Below, one piece after another: positions 36,686 to 45,290 of a stretch of 64,000 nt of DNA. This DNA is from Phycisphaeraceae bacterium (GTDB taxonomy: Bacteria; Planctomycetota; Phycisphaerae; Phycisphaerales; UBA1924): contig JAHBXB010000001.1 in assembly GCA_019636655.1 (NCBI GenBank), positions 744,001 through 808,000 on the forward strand, read 5' to 3'. The position numbers were made by a program, and so were the translations under genes. The notes beneath the pieces are model-generated. The model was not told the DNA's origin. It searched no databases and was given only the letters and a program-made list of their open reading frames with translations. Numbering within the stretch: position 1 is the stretch's first letter; each line of letters starts with the position of its first letter.

Positions 36686-38211
36686 GGGTTGCTCCCATTG
36701 TGCAGAGGTGTTGGAGACTCTGATTCTGGTTCTTTCGCGATGAGCCGCCAGACCGGAAAGCCGCTGAGTGCTTCAAGGTCAAGGAGCGCACGCCGGTACG
36801 CCGTGAGCGTGTCGAGATACGCGCGACGTGTTCGCAACGACCGTTGCTGAGCCGTTACCCAGTCGAGAACGTTTAGCTCGCGGGCCTGGAACGCCGAGCG
36901 AAAGAGCGTCTGATTCCGCTCCAGAAGCGGAATGACTTCGCGGTCCTGAATATCAATCTCTGCCTTCGATGCACGAACGCGCGCGAGGGTGGAGGCGGCC
37001 TCTGACCGCAAGCGGTGAAGCTCCGCAACGTACTCTGCCCGCACGTGATCGCGAGCCGCCGTTCTTTCGGCGATCTCTCCCTGATTGCGGTCGAAGATCG
37101 GGACTTCGATCGATGCGCTCACCCCGGCATAGTTGTCGCTCGCGCCCTCATGGCTGTAGAGGGGGCCGGCTTTCAGTTTCGCATACTGCCGGGACACCGC
37201 GAGCATTAACTCATCCTCCGCGACCTGGTATTGTGCTTCCCGGGCCTTCAAGTCGAGCCGGCTCGTCAAGAGCCGTTCACCAAGGGTGTCGTCATCGGGG
37301 AGCTCGACCAGCGGAATCTCAAGCGGCTTTCCAGACGCTTCAAGCCTCACGGTGGTGGGAGGGGGAAGTCCCATTGCTCTATTGAGTGCAATCCTCGCCT
37401 GTTCCAGTTCTGCTAGGCCAAGTCGCCGGTCACGCTGGACTTCAACCAACTCCAGATCGACAGCCGACACATCAAGGTCGTTGGCCTCGCCGACGACGCG
37501 TCTTTGCCGAAGCAGGTCCGATGCTTGCTGCCGCAACGCGACTTCCGAGTCCAAGATAGCGACGGCCTGCTCAGCGACCAGGACATCGAAAGCGAGGCGT
37601 CGCACATCGGCCGCGAGCGAGTATTCCTTCGCGAGAACCTCCGCGCGCGAGAGCTCGATCCGCGATGCCGCCACAGCTTGCCGCGCCGACCGTTCACCAG
37701 GTTTGAGCAACTCAAATAGCAGGTCGGTGTCGAGCTTGAACCCATTGGTTCCGACGATACCGAGGCCGAATCCGACACCAATCTCTGGATTCGGCAGCGT
37801 CTTGGCCTTGATGAGTAATGCTTCTGACTCGCCGATACCGGCTCTCGCTGCCCGGAGATCCGGGCTGAGAACAACAGCGACGGCCATGAGTTCGCGGTCG
37901 CTCAAGCCGTCTGTGGGGTCAAAGACATCCGAGCCGTCTGCGGCTTCCGACGCGCCCATTTCGACTTTGGTCGCCGCGGGGATCGTGTGACTATTCAACG
38001 CGGCAAGTTCGGCGCGCGGGTCCAGGGGCCGCGGGCTATAGCTGACGCAACCGGAGAGGAGGCCAACGGCCGCGAGGCTCAGGCCGAGGATGATCGGGCT
38101 TCGCAAAGGAGTTCTCGTTCTAGATGCTGAGTGACGTAGACGCCGCTGCAAAGGCAGACAGCACGCGTGACCGTCAAATCCGTCCAGCGGGACAGATCGG
38201 CGGACCATCAC
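36682..38211 (-). CDS. czcC: Outer-membrane efflux lipoprotein (CzcC-like, TolC family)
   Basis: 509 residues. Signal peptide ending in lipobox LLSGC, then two repeated OEP domains with long coiled-coil helices (LVAEQAVAILDSEVALRQQASDLLRQR and LLERNQTLFRSAFQARELNVLDW). TolC-type outer-membrane factors form the exit duct of tripartite efflux pumps. The gene is first of the pump genes and overlaps czcB by four bases. The annotated start gives a rather long N-region before the hydrophobic core (IILGLSLAAVGLL), so an internal start is possible. Preceded by the small Cys-rich protein gene at 38216. Confidence 0.92.
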   Translation of the reverse strand: MMVRRSVPLDGFDGHACCLPLQRRLRHSASRTRTPLRSPIILGLSLAAVGLLSGCVSYSPRPLDPRAELAALNSHTIPAATKVEMGASEAADGSDVFDPTDGLSDRELMAVAVVLSPDLRAARAGIGESEALLIKAKTLPNPEIGVGFGLGIVGTNGFKLDTDLLFELLKPGERSARQAVAASRIELSRAEVLAKEYSLAADVRRLAFDVLVAEQAVAILDSEVALRQQASDLLRQRRVVGEANDLDVSAVDLELVEVQRDRRLGLAELEQARIALNRAMGLPPPTTVRLEASGKPLEIPLVELPDDDTLGERLLTSRLDLKAREAQYQVAEDELMLAVSRQYAKLKAGPLYSHEGASDNYAGVSASIEVPIFDRNQGEIAERTAARDHVRAEYVAELHRLRSEAASTLARVRASKAEIDIQDREVIPLLERNQTLFRSAFQARELNVLDWVTAQQRSLRTRRAYLDTLTAYRRALLDLEALSGFPVWRLIAKEPESESPTPLHNGSNP

Positions 38212-38215
38212 CGTT

Positions 38216-38692
38216 CTAGATGCGCAGGATTACCGTCGCGATATGATCACGCGGAGGAGCGTGGTATGTCGGCAGAAAAGCCAAAGGCCGGAAGTCGGTG
38301 GCGAAGTCCGGGAGGACTGCAACGACCGTTAAGACCGCGACGAACACGTGCGTTGCCAGCTGGTCATTCACCCGCTTCGAGTCGTCTAGCCGAACCACAG
38401 AATCGTCCGCGGCCGGAACGTCCACACAGCCACAGCCACCATCAGTAAGCTGCGCATGGTCGGTCGGCACGGCCCGGTCTTGGTCGCATCCTTCAGACCC
38501 GTGGCAGCCCGGACAGTGCTCCGCGGGTTTCTGAGACCCCCCCGTGTCCAGCGTGCAGCAGGACAACGCCGCCCACTCCAAGTTCTGTGTCCCGTCCGCG
38601 TCCGTGCAAACCATCCGCGGCCCCAATAGGCCCACGGTCATGAGCTGGAGCACCAGCATCATCATGGAGATGTACGGGGAAATGGCTCGCAC
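38216..38692 (-). CDS. Cys-rich envelope protein leading the metal efflux operon (CzcI-like role)
   Basis: 158 residues. An N-terminal hydrophobic signal (MMMLVLQLMTVGLLGP) is followed by a Cys/His-rich middle (CTDADGTQNLEWAALSCCTLD, HCPGCHGSEGCDQD, GGCGCVDV). A second hydrophobic stretch (HVFVAVLTVVAVLPDF) precedes a tail ending IATVILRI. I do not recognise a named family, but a small exported Cys-rich protein just ahead of czcC, four bases from it, resembles CzcI and other periplasmic metal sensors/modulators of Czc operons. It is the first gene of the operon, so the promoter should lie between 38693 and 38830. Confidence 0.7.
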   Translation of the reverse strand: MRAISPYISMMMLVLQLMTVGLLGPRMVCTDADGTQNLEWAALSCCTLDTGGSQKPAEHCPGCHGSEGCDQDRAVPTDHAQLTDGGCGCVDVPAADDSVVRLDDSKRVNDQLATHVFVAVLTVVAVLPDFATDFRPLAFLPTYHAPPRDHIATVILRI

Positions 38693-38755
38693 TGCCCACT
38701 AGCTTAGGTCAACGCTTGGCAACCCGCCATTTGCGTTCAGCCAGCGCCCGACCAC

Positions 38756-38825
38756 TACGTTGATGAAGCGGGAGACGTGCCCCCTCTCCCGCTCCAAACC
38801 TCACCCTCTACCCCCAACGAGCAGG
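38756..38825 (+). repeat. Direct repeat R2, right border of the cargo block
   Basis: Second copy of the approximately 70-base repeat at 26951-27019. It lies between the start of the metal operon and the att arm, about 11.8 kb from the first copy. Confidence 0.7.
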
Positions 38826-38970
38826 TTCAGATCGATCCGGCAATGTCGATAGACGGGTCAATCACCGTGACGCGCGGCGTCAGTGCCTGTGGGCTTTGCA
38901 CCCTATCTGCCTTTCACGGTTTCACGGGTGAGCAAAGCCCGGATTCCGGGTTCCCAGTCCCCTATCCCCG

Positions 38971-39007
38971 CCACAAAAAGTTCAACTGGCGTACTGTCAC
39001 CCCGATT
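38971..39007 (+). repeat. att copy A, right end (attR) of the element
   Basis: Arm AAAAAGTTCAACTGGCGTACTG followed by core TCACCCCGA (38997-39005). Read on the minus strand it encodes NRGDSTPVELFVAGIG, the recombinase C-terminal extension seen at the other att copies. The reading frame then ends after RETVKGR. With the tRNA core at 6300-6308 it defines the element. Confidence 0.75.
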
Positions 39008-39016
39008 GACGATCTA

Positions 39017-39056
39017 AACGCCCGCAGGCGAACACCCTGCGGGCGTTCTCGTTTTG
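39017..39056 (+). terminator. Terminator hairpin immediately right of attR
   Basis: Perfect 12-bp stem AACGCCCGCAGG / CCTGCGGGCGTT with a seven-base loop, then CTCGTTTT. Its position relative to the core is the same as the hairpin after the tRNA, so it probably served as the tRNA terminator before the current element inserted. Confidence 0.75.
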
Positions 39057-39125
39057 GGGCTTGACTGATCGCTTGTTCGGCAGCACGTTCTTGCACAGCA
39101 TTCAATGGCGTGATACACCGGTGGT

Positions 39126-39590
39126 ATGGGTGAGTACACGGCCGTCATTCAATGGAAACGAGCCGGTGCGGCCTTCACAGATAACCGCTACAGCCGTGAG
39201 CACCTCTGGCGATTCGATGGCGGGATTGAAGTGCCCGCCTCATCCTCACCGCAAGTTGTTCCGGTTCCCATGTCGGCTGTTGCGGCGGTAGATCCGGAGG
39301 AGGCGTTTATTGCCAGCCTGTCCAGTTGCCACATGCTCTGGTTTCTGTCCATTGCTGCCAAGCGCGGATTTGTGGTCGACAGTTACCGTGACGAGGCGCT
39401 CGGAGTTATGGCCCGGAACTCGGCCGGCAGAATGGCCATGACGCTCGTCACGCTCCGTCCCGCGGTCGAGTTCGGCGGCGAGAGACTCCCCGCGGCGGAC
39501 GACCTCATCACCCTGCACCACGAGGCGCACGAGCAGTGCTTCATTGCCAACTCTGTGCAAACCGAGGTCAGGTGCGAACCGATCCAATAG
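39126..39590 (+). CDS. OsmC-family peroxiredoxin-like protein
   Basis: 154 residues. OsmC/Ohr proteins detoxify organic hydroperoxides with paired cysteines. The segment FIASLSSCHMLWFLSIAAKRGFVVDSY holds the conserved first Cys, and HHEAHEQCFIANSV holds the second Cys, both with standard spacing. The N-terminal half is beta-rich (YTAVIQWKRAGAAF). There is no ribosome binding site. TTGCAC (39091-39096) and TACACC (39114-39119, spacer 17) lie just before the ATG, so the message may be leaderless. It is the only gene of the first accreted segment. Confidence 0.88.
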   Translation: MGEYTAVIQWKRAGAAFTDNRYSREHLWRFDGGIEVPASSSPQVVPVPMSAVAAVDPEEAFIASLSSCHMLWFLSIAAKRGFVVDSYRDEALGVMARNSAGRMAMTLVTLRPAVEFGGERLPAADDLITLHHEAHEQCFIANSVQTEVRCEPIQ

Positions 39591-39603
39591 GCGGCCGTCT
39601 TTG

Positions 39604-39750
39604 TCATGCACTCTTGATCATCACAGCGGAGATCGCCAGGCTCCACTCGCTAACGCTCTCCAAGAAAAGTTCTATTGGTGTCCTGTCACCCCGACTTTTC
39701 GAGAGATCAAGCCCTTCGACGAGCGTGTCGGAGGGCTTTTTCGTTGTGGG
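39604..39750 (-). pseudogene. Relic of a serine recombinase 3' end with att copy B
   Basis: On the minus strand the frame reads KPSDTLVEGLDLSKSRGDRT, then PIELFLESVSEW and a stop. The first part aligns with the end of the live recombinase (KPFDVLIEGLYSETSRG), so about 17 codons of an older recombinase remain joined to the extension arm. No catalytic domain is left upstream. Confidence 0.7.
39649..39697 (+). repeat. att copy B
   Basis: Arm TCCAAGAAAAGTTCTATTGG then core TCACCCCGA at 39686-39694. It is followed by a hairpin AAGCCCTTCGAC / GTCGGAGGGCTT (39709-39738) with TTTTCGTT, matching in place and shape the hairpin after the tRNA. Confidence 0.75.
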
Positions 39751-39962
39751 GACATGAGTTGCAGCGCAGTTCTGATGGTTCAAATACCTGCGCCGCACGG
39801 GCGAAGAATCACCTGAAATCGGCTGACTCATGAGAGGATTTGAACTCTCCACCCCAGCGCACAGAGCAGTTTCGGTGCTGGACGGCTGCGGCCACCATCG
39901 GGGGTGCTCCCGGCGGTTGCAGCGCGGGATACGCCCGCTCCGGTCTCGTATCCTCCAGTGCA

Positions 39963-41363
39963 ATGCTGCTTGAGATCTCCACGACGCATACCCCTGCCGG
40001 CGACCTGGGTTACCTGCTTCACAAGCATCCGGGCCGGGTCCAGACCTTCAAGCTGGCGTTTGGCGATGCGCACGTCTTCTACCCAGAAGTGACCGCCGAG
40101 CGCTGCGTCGCAGCCCTTCTCATCGATGTCGACCCGGTGGCGCTTGTTCGAGGCAAAGGTCGCGAGCGAACGCTTGACCAGTACGTCAACGATCGTCCCT
40201 ATGTGGCTTCGTCAATGCTCGCAGTGGCCATCGCCCAAGTATTCGGAACCGCTTTGGCCGGGAACTGCAAAGACCGCCCGGAGCTGGTGACCACGCCGAT
40301 CCCCTTGTCCGCTCGGATCGCATCGATTCCGTGCCACGGAGGCGAAGATTTGCTCAAGCGGCTCTTCGAGCCGCTGGGTTATCGCTTGGCCGTCACCTCG
40401 CATCTCCTCGATGAGCAGGTTCCAGAGTGGGGAGCGTCGTCGCTATTCGCGGTCACAATCGATGCAACGAAGACGCTGTCGGACCTACTAAGCCATCTGT
40501 ACGTACTGGTCCCTGTTCTCGACAACGAGAAGCACTATTGGGTAGGCGACGACGAGGTTGCCAAACTCCTCCGTCACGGTGAGGGGTGGCTGGCGGGGCA
40601 TCCGGAGCGAGATCTCATCGCCACCAGGTACCTGAAGTACCGACGCAATCTTGCGGACGACGCGATCAAGCAGTTGCGTGAACAGGACGGCGAAGGACCC
40701 GAGGAAATCGAAGCCGATTCGCCAGATGACCCCCGCGAGGAGGCGGCGGAGCGCCGGCTCAGCCTGCATCAACAGCGGCACGGCACTGTGCTCTCGGTGC
40801 TCCAGGCCAAGGAAGCCAAACGCGTCATCGACCTGGGGTGCGGCGAAGGCAAGCTGGTTCGCGAACTGCTCAAGCACCGGGCCTTCGAGAGGATCGTCGG
40901 GATGGATGTTTCCCACCGAACCCTGGAGATCGCCGCGGACCGTCTCAGGCTGGAGCAGCTTCCGCCGCTGGTGCGCCAGCGTGTGGAACTCTTCCACGGC
41001 TCGCTGATGTATCGAGACAAGCGGCTGGAGGGATTCGATGCCGCTGTGCTGTGCGAAGTGATCGAGCACATGGACGAGCCGCGGTTGTTGGCGATGGAAC
41101 GTGTCGTGTTCGAGTTTGCCAAACCCGGGGTCGTGATCGTGACCACGCCCAACAGCGAATACAACGTGATGTGGGAGAGCCTCGACGCAGGGGCTATGCG
41201 CCATCGGGATCATCGTTTCGAGTGGACGCGTGAGCAATTCCGCACTTGGGCAAGCGCGGTCTGCGCTCGCTTCGGATACGGGGTGGAGCTACGGCCAGTC
41301 GGTCCGGAAGAGCCGAATGTTGGATCCCCTACGCAGATGGGGGTGTTCACCCGTGGCCGTTGA
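39963..41363 (+). CDS. hen1: Bacterial Hen1 RNA 3'-terminal 2'-O-methyltransferase
   Basis: 466 residues. Methylates the terminal ribose of cleaved RNA at the repair junction so that it cannot be cut again. The N-terminal domain (LLEISTTHTPAGDLGYLLHK, FKLAFGDAHVFYPEV) is specific to bacterial Hen1. The C-terminal AdoMet domain has RVIDLGCGEGKLVREL and the Hen1 metal motif CEVIEHMDEPRL, then VIVTTPNSEYNV. The ATG at 39963 gives the canonical start; upstream codons are not protein-like. TATCCT just ahead (39949-39954) suggests a near-leaderless message. It overlaps pnkp by 11 bases, the conserved arrangement. Confidence 0.95.
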   Translation: MLLEISTTHTPAGDLGYLLHKHPGRVQTFKLAFGDAHVFYPEVTAERCVAALLIDVDPVALVRGKGRERTLDQYVNDRPYVASSMLAVAIAQVFGTALAGNCKDRPELVTTPIPLSARIASIPCHGGEDLLKRLFEPLGYRLAVTSHLLDEQVPEWGASSLFAVTIDATKTLSDLLSHLYVLVPVLDNEKHYWVGDDEVAKLLRHGEGWLAGHPERDLIATRYLKYRRNLADDAIKQLREQDGEGPEEIEADSPDDPREEAAERRLSLHQQRHGTVLSVLQAKEAKRVIDLGCGEGKLVRELLKHRAFERIVGMDVSHRTLEIAADRLRLEQLPPLVRQRVELFHGSLMYRDKRLEGFDAAVLCEVIEHMDEPRLLAMERVVFEFAKPGVVIVTTPNSEYNVMWESLDAGAMRHRDHRFEWTREQFRTWASAVCARFGYGVELRPVGPEEPNVGSPTQMGVFTRGR

Positions 41364-43974
41364 GATCAAGGTTCCTGAACTCTCCCTTGTGGTGATGATC
41401 GGCGTCTCCGGCTCCGGAAAGAGCACGCTCGCTCGCCGACTATTCAGGCCGACAGAGATCCTCTCCTCCGACACTTGCCGGGGCTGGGTGTCTGACGACG
41501 ACAACAATCAAGAGGCCACCGGCGACGCCTTTGATGTGCTCCACTATGTAGCTCGCAAGCGGCTCGCACGGGGCCTGCTGACAGTGGTCGATGCCACGAA
41601 TGTCCGAGCCGAGGATCGCAAGCCGCTGGTCCAGTGTGCGCGGGAGTTTCATTGCCTCCCCGTCGCCATCGTGGTCGATACTCCCGAGCGTACCTGCCAC
41701 GATCGCAACGCGATCCGACCAGATCGCAGCTTCGGGCCTCACGTTATCCGCAACCAGAAGATGGCCCTTCGTCAGGGGATGCGTACGCTGGAACGTGAGG
41801 GGTTCCGTCATGTATTCTTCGTGAGCACGCCAGAGGATTGCGACGCCGCGACGCTCGTTCGCGAACCACTCTGGAACAACCTCAAGCACGAATCCGGACC
41901 GTTCGATATCATCGGTGACGTTCATGGCTGTTACGACGAGCTGGTCGAACTGCTCATGAAACTTGGGTACGGCCTGACGCAGATCCCCGGCGATCCAGAG
42001 GGACTTTGTGATCTGCTCGGCCCGCCAGGCATGTCGCGGAAGCTAGTGTTTGTCGGGGACCTGGTCGACCGCGGCCCCAAGACACCGTCTGTCCTTCGGC
42101 TGGTGATGAAGCTGGTTCAAGAGGGCAAGGCCCTGTGCGTACCCGGTAATCACGACATCAAGTTGCTCCGAGCTCTGCGTGGCAAGAACGTGCAGATCAC
42201 GCATGGGCTGGCGGAATCACTGGCACAACTTGGGGCCGAGTCCGAGGAGTTTCGGAGGCAGGCTGCAACTTTCATTGACGATCTGGTGAGCCACTATGTC
42301 CTCGACGGCGGTCGCCTTGTGGTGGCACACGCGGGAATGAAGGAGTCCATGCAAGGACGGGGCTCGGGGGCAGTTCGAGAGTTCGCCCTCTTCGGCGAGA
42401 CCACCGGAGAAACCGACGAGTTCGGCCTACCCGTTCGGTACAACTGGGCCGGCGAGTATCGGGGCAAGGCTGCCGTGGTGTACGGACACACCCCCGTGCC
42501 CGAGCCCGAGTGGCTCAACAACACCGTGTGTATCGACACCGGATGCGTGTTCGGCGGATCACTGACGGCGCTTCGCTGGCCGGAGAGAAAGTTCATCAGG
42601 GTCCAGGCTCACGCGAAGTACGCTGAGTCGAAGAAACCCTTCCTTCCCGAAGAGCAGCTTGCCCCGCTGTCGCTGCAACAGCAGCACGACGATGTGCTCG
42701 ACCTTGACGACATCTCGGGCAAGCGGCATATCGAGTCCCGGTTGATGCGAACCATCACGGTGCGTCAGGAGAACGCCGCAGCAGCCCTGGAGATCATGAG
42801 CCGTTTTGCGGCCGATCCACGATGGGTCATCTACTTGCCTCCCACGATGTCGCCGTGCGAAACCAGTCGGGAACCGGGGATGCTTGAGCATCCGCGGGAA
42901 GCATTCGAGTATTTCCGAACCAACGGCGTTGGTCGCGTGATCTGCGAAGAAAAACACATGGGATCGCGAGCGGTGACGATCGTCTGTCGCGAGCCCGAGG
43001 TTGCCTGGAAGCGGTTCGGTGTCGCCCCGCCTGTGACCACGTCGAAACTGTTGGGGGCTGACGCGGCAGCAGACACGCTTGGCCTGATTTACACTCGCAC
43101 TGGCAGGCCATTCTTCAACGACCGCCTGACCGAGCAAACCCTCATGCGGCGCCTTCGTAATTCGATCACACAGTCAGGACTGTGGGATGAACTCCAGACA
43201 GACTGGATGTGCCTTGATTGTGAGCTCATGCCTTGGTCTGCCAAGGCTCAGTCGCTGATTAGGGAGCAGTACGCCGCCGTGGGCGTTGCCGCCATGACCG
43301 GCCTCCAAGGCAGTGTCGCCGCGCTCGAACAGGCACAGGCCCGGCTTCCGGAGGTGAGGTCGCTGCTTGACCGCCATCGCGAGCGACTGGAGCTAGTCCG
43401 AAAGTACACGGCCGCGTACCGGCAGTATTGCTGGAACGTCACCACTGTTGACGACCTTCGGCTCGCCCCATTCCACCTTCTCGCGAGCGAGGGGAAGGTT
43501 CACATGGACCGCGACCATGTCTGGCACATGGAGTCGCTCGCCCGCATCGCCGCCGCCGGAGATCCGGTGTTTCTCGCCACACCCTCCAGGATCGTGGACT
43601 TGTCGAGCCAGGAGAGCGAGGATGAAGCCACGAGTTGGTGGACAGCCCTCACGTCTCGCGGGGGTGAGGGCATGGTGGTCAAACCGCTGGAGTTCATCGC
43701 CAAAGGACCCCGTGGCCTGCTCCAGCCAGCGATCAAGGTCCGGGGACCGGAGTACCTGCGGATCATCTATGGGCCGGAGTACACGCTGCCGACCAACCTC
43801 GACCGCCTTCGATCGCGCGGGCTTGGGGCAAAGCGGTCGCTCGCTATGAAGGAGTTTTCGCTCGGAGTAGAGTCCCTCGAACGGTTTGTGCGGCGGGAGC
43901 CTCTACGACGGGTTCACGAGTGTGTATTCGCGGTGCTCGCGATGGAGAGCGAACCTGTTGATCCGCGGCTGTGA
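41353..43974 (+). CDS. pnkp: Polynucleotide kinase-phosphatase-ligase (bacterial Pnkp)
   Basis: 873 residues, three enzymes in one chain. Kinase: P-loop GVSGSGKSTLARRLF near residue 18. Phosphatase: FDIIGDVHGCYDEL, GDLVDRGPKTPSVL and GNHD near 200-280. Nucleotidyltransferase (ligase half): EEKHMGSRAV with the adenylated Lys near residue 535, and a long C-terminal part. Together with Hen1 it heals and seals RNA ends after ribotoxin cleavage. The GTG at 41353 gives a short N-terminus before the P-loop; an ATG at 41317 inside hen1 is possible. The pair occupies its own segment between att copies B and C. Confidence 0.95.
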   Translation: MAVEIKVPELSLVVMIGVSGSGKSTLARRLFRPTEILSSDTCRGWVSDDDNNQEATGDAFDVLHYVARKRLARGLLTVVDATNVRAEDRKPLVQCAREFHCLPVAIVVDTPERTCHDRNAIRPDRSFGPHVIRNQKMALRQGMRTLEREGFRHVFFVSTPEDCDAATLVREPLWNNLKHESGPFDIIGDVHGCYDELVELLMKLGYGLTQIPGDPEGLCDLLGPPGMSRKLVFVGDLVDRGPKTPSVLRLVMKLVQEGKALCVPGNHDIKLLRALRGKNVQITHGLAESLAQLGAESEEFRRQAATFIDDLVSHYVLDGGRLVVAHAGMKESMQGRGSGAVREFALFGETTGETDEFGLPVRYNWAGEYRGKAAVVYGHTPVPEPEWLNNTVCIDTGCVFGGSLTALRWPERKFIRVQAHAKYAESKKPFLPEEQLAPLSLQQQHDDVLDLDDISGKRHIESRLMRTITVRQENAAAALEIMSRFAADPRWVIYLPPTMSPCETSREPGMLEHPREAFEYFRTNGVGRVICEEKHMGSRAVTIVCREPEVAWKRFGVAPPVTTSKLLGADAAADTLGLIYTRTGRPFFNDRLTEQTLMRRLRNSITQSGLWDELQTDWMCLDCELMPWSAKAQSLIREQYAAVGVAAMTGLQGSVAALEQAQARLPEVRSLLDRHRERLELVRKYTAAYRQYCWNVTTVDDLRLAPFHLLASEGKVHMDRDHVWHMESLARIAAAGDPVFLATPSRIVDLSSQESEDEATSWWTALTSRGGEGMVVKPLEFIAKGPRGLLQPAIKVRGPEYLRIIYGPEYTLPTNLDRLRSRGLGAKRSLAMKEFSLGVESLERFVRREPLRRVHECVFAVLAMESEPVDPRL

Positions 43975-44180
43975 GGCCCCTTGCCGCTTTCACGGTTTCA
44001 CGGCGAGCAAAACCCGCGTTTCTAGCAGGCCGTTGAAGAATGGCGGCGAAGACCGGCAATGTCGATAAACGGTCTGACACCGTGAGGAGTGCATCGGTGC
44101 CTGTCGGCCTTACGACTATCGCACAACTCTTCGAAACCACCTTGGCGATCAGCAAACGGCATATCCTCGGCTCCCAGAGC

Positions 44181-44227
44181 CTAACGCCCTCCAGGAAAAG
44201 CTCTATTGGTGTACTGTCACCCCGATT
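44181..44227 (+). repeat. att copy C
   Basis: Arm GGAAAAGCTCTATTGGTGTA then core TCACCCCGA at 44217-44225. The minus strand stays open and encodes NRGDSTPIELFLEGVRLWEP, and further along RPTGTDA and RLSTLPVFAAILQRPA, the longest preserved extension. A GGCAATGTCGATA block and a TTTCACGGTTTCACGG block upstream are shared with copy A, in swapped order. Confidence 0.75.
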
Positions 44228-44288
44228 CAACTCAGTAGAATCACGACCAGGCCACCGCACTATCTCACCCGCTCGAGGAGCACTCGCC

Positions 44289-44584
44289 GTGAAGCTGCTC
44301 GCATTGGAGGTCGAAGAACCCGGCACCTCGCCAGAGGCGTTTCGCCCTCACCTCAGGGAAGAAGCTAAGGCCCTCTGGGAACTCTACCTCTCCGGCATCG
44401 TGCGCGAGCGTACTTCCGCCCGGACCTTCACACCGCGGTGCTTGTTCTGGAATGCCCCGACGCGGAGCGTGCGAGAGAAGCCTTCGCGTCTTTGCCGCTG
44501 GTTCGTCACAATCTCATCCACTTCGAGGTCGTCCCGCTCACTCCCTACTCTGGGTTTGAAAGGCTATTTACGTCGAGCGCGTAA
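44289..44584 (+). pseudogene. Frameshifted small protein gene (alpha/beta dimeric barrel-like)
   Basis: Starts with GTG after a good GAGGAG site and reads VKLLALEVEEPGTSPEAF, then ALWELYLSGIVRE. One base appears to be missing near 44408. In the next frame the protein resumes YFRPDLHTAVLVLECPD and continues to NLIHFEVVPLTPYSGFERLF before a stop. Rejoined, it gives about 98 residues resembling muconolactone-isomerase-like (YciI/MIase) folds. The break could be a real mutation or a sequencing error. The 130 bases after it, to 44714, show no gene. Confidence 0.65.
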
Positions 44585-44732
44585 GCCTATCAGTTTGTTC
44601 GTCGCTTAGCCCCGCTGCCAAGCAGATGGCGAGGAACAGAGACAGAACAGATCTCGCGACCTGCAATCCGTTTACCGGACTGATTCAAATCTCTGTCGAT
44701 GGGGCCAGTACGTTGTGGAGAATACTGAAGCC

Positions 44733-45290
44733 ATGCCTGACGCGAAGGCACGAACCCCGATCAGTGAATCCGTCACCATCACACCATGTTCCCACGACGA
44801 TTGGCCAGCTGTGACACGACTGCTTTCCGAAGTCTATGTCGGCGAGGGTTTCACCTCGGCGGAACGCGCCAACACGTTTTTTTGTCAAGAGCAGCTTGAG
44901 CCCGCGGGGGCAGTCCTTTGTGCGAAGATAGGAACGAGTACGGTTGGCGTCGTGATCCTGCTCCACCGCGACAGCCCGCTCAAGCAGGTCTCGCTGGATG
45001 AAGAGGCGGAGTTCAGGCTGCTTGCCGTGCATCGGTCGGCCCGCGGGAGGGGCGTTGGTGAGGCGTTGGTCGCCGAGTGCATTCGGCGATCCGCGGCGCC
45101 GCCGCTGGCCGCTCGATCGCTCGTGCTTTGGACGCAGCCGCGAATGACCGCCGCGCAGCGGCTCTACGAGCGGACCGGCTTCCGTCGCGCTCCGGAACGG
45201 GATGCGCTGCTTCCTCCGTATCCCCACGGCCCGGACGGATCGCTTGTGGAGCGATGGGTGTATTGCCGCGGTCTTTGGGGCCCGCGCTAG
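44733..45290 (+). CDS. GNAT family N-acetyltransferase
   Basis: 185 residues. The acetyl-CoA loop is seen in FRLLAVHRSARGRGVGEALVAECI (R/Q-x-x-G-x-G/A pattern), then the helix TAAQRLYERTGFRRAP typical of GNAT enzymes. N-terminal VTITPCSHDDWPAVTRLLSEVY is the usual first strand-helix. Substrate unknown. The ATG at 44733 is uncertain, since a GTG at 44715 in the same frame is also possible. It overlaps the convergent second acetyltransferase by four bases. Confidence 0.85.
   Translation: MPDAKARTPISESVTITPCSHDDWPAVTRLLSEVYVGEGFTSAERANTFFCQEQLEPAGAVLCAKIGTSTVGVVILLHRDSPLKQVSLDEEAEFRLLAVHRSARGRGVGEALVAECIRRSAAPPLAARSLVLWTQPRMTAAQRLYERTGFRRAPERDALLPPYPHGPDGSLVERWVYCRGLWGPR

Larger units (their letters stand above)
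6300..39005. mobile_element. Integrative mobilizable element inserted in tRNA-Pro, about 32.7 kb
   Basis: Bounded on the left by the tRNA-Pro 3' end (core TCACCCCGA at 6300-6308) and on the right by an att copy with the same nine-base core at 38997-39005. Contents fit a mobile element: large serine recombinase, VirD4-like coupling protein, MobF relaxase, ParA and ParB, RepL-like initiator, resolvase, ArdC-like protein, orphan methylase, defence and metal-resistance cargo. No VirB-type pore genes are visible, so self-transfer is unlikely. Boundaries are inferred from the shared core and the recombinase position. Base composition looks less GC-rich than the flanks, judged by eye only. Confidence 0.8.
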
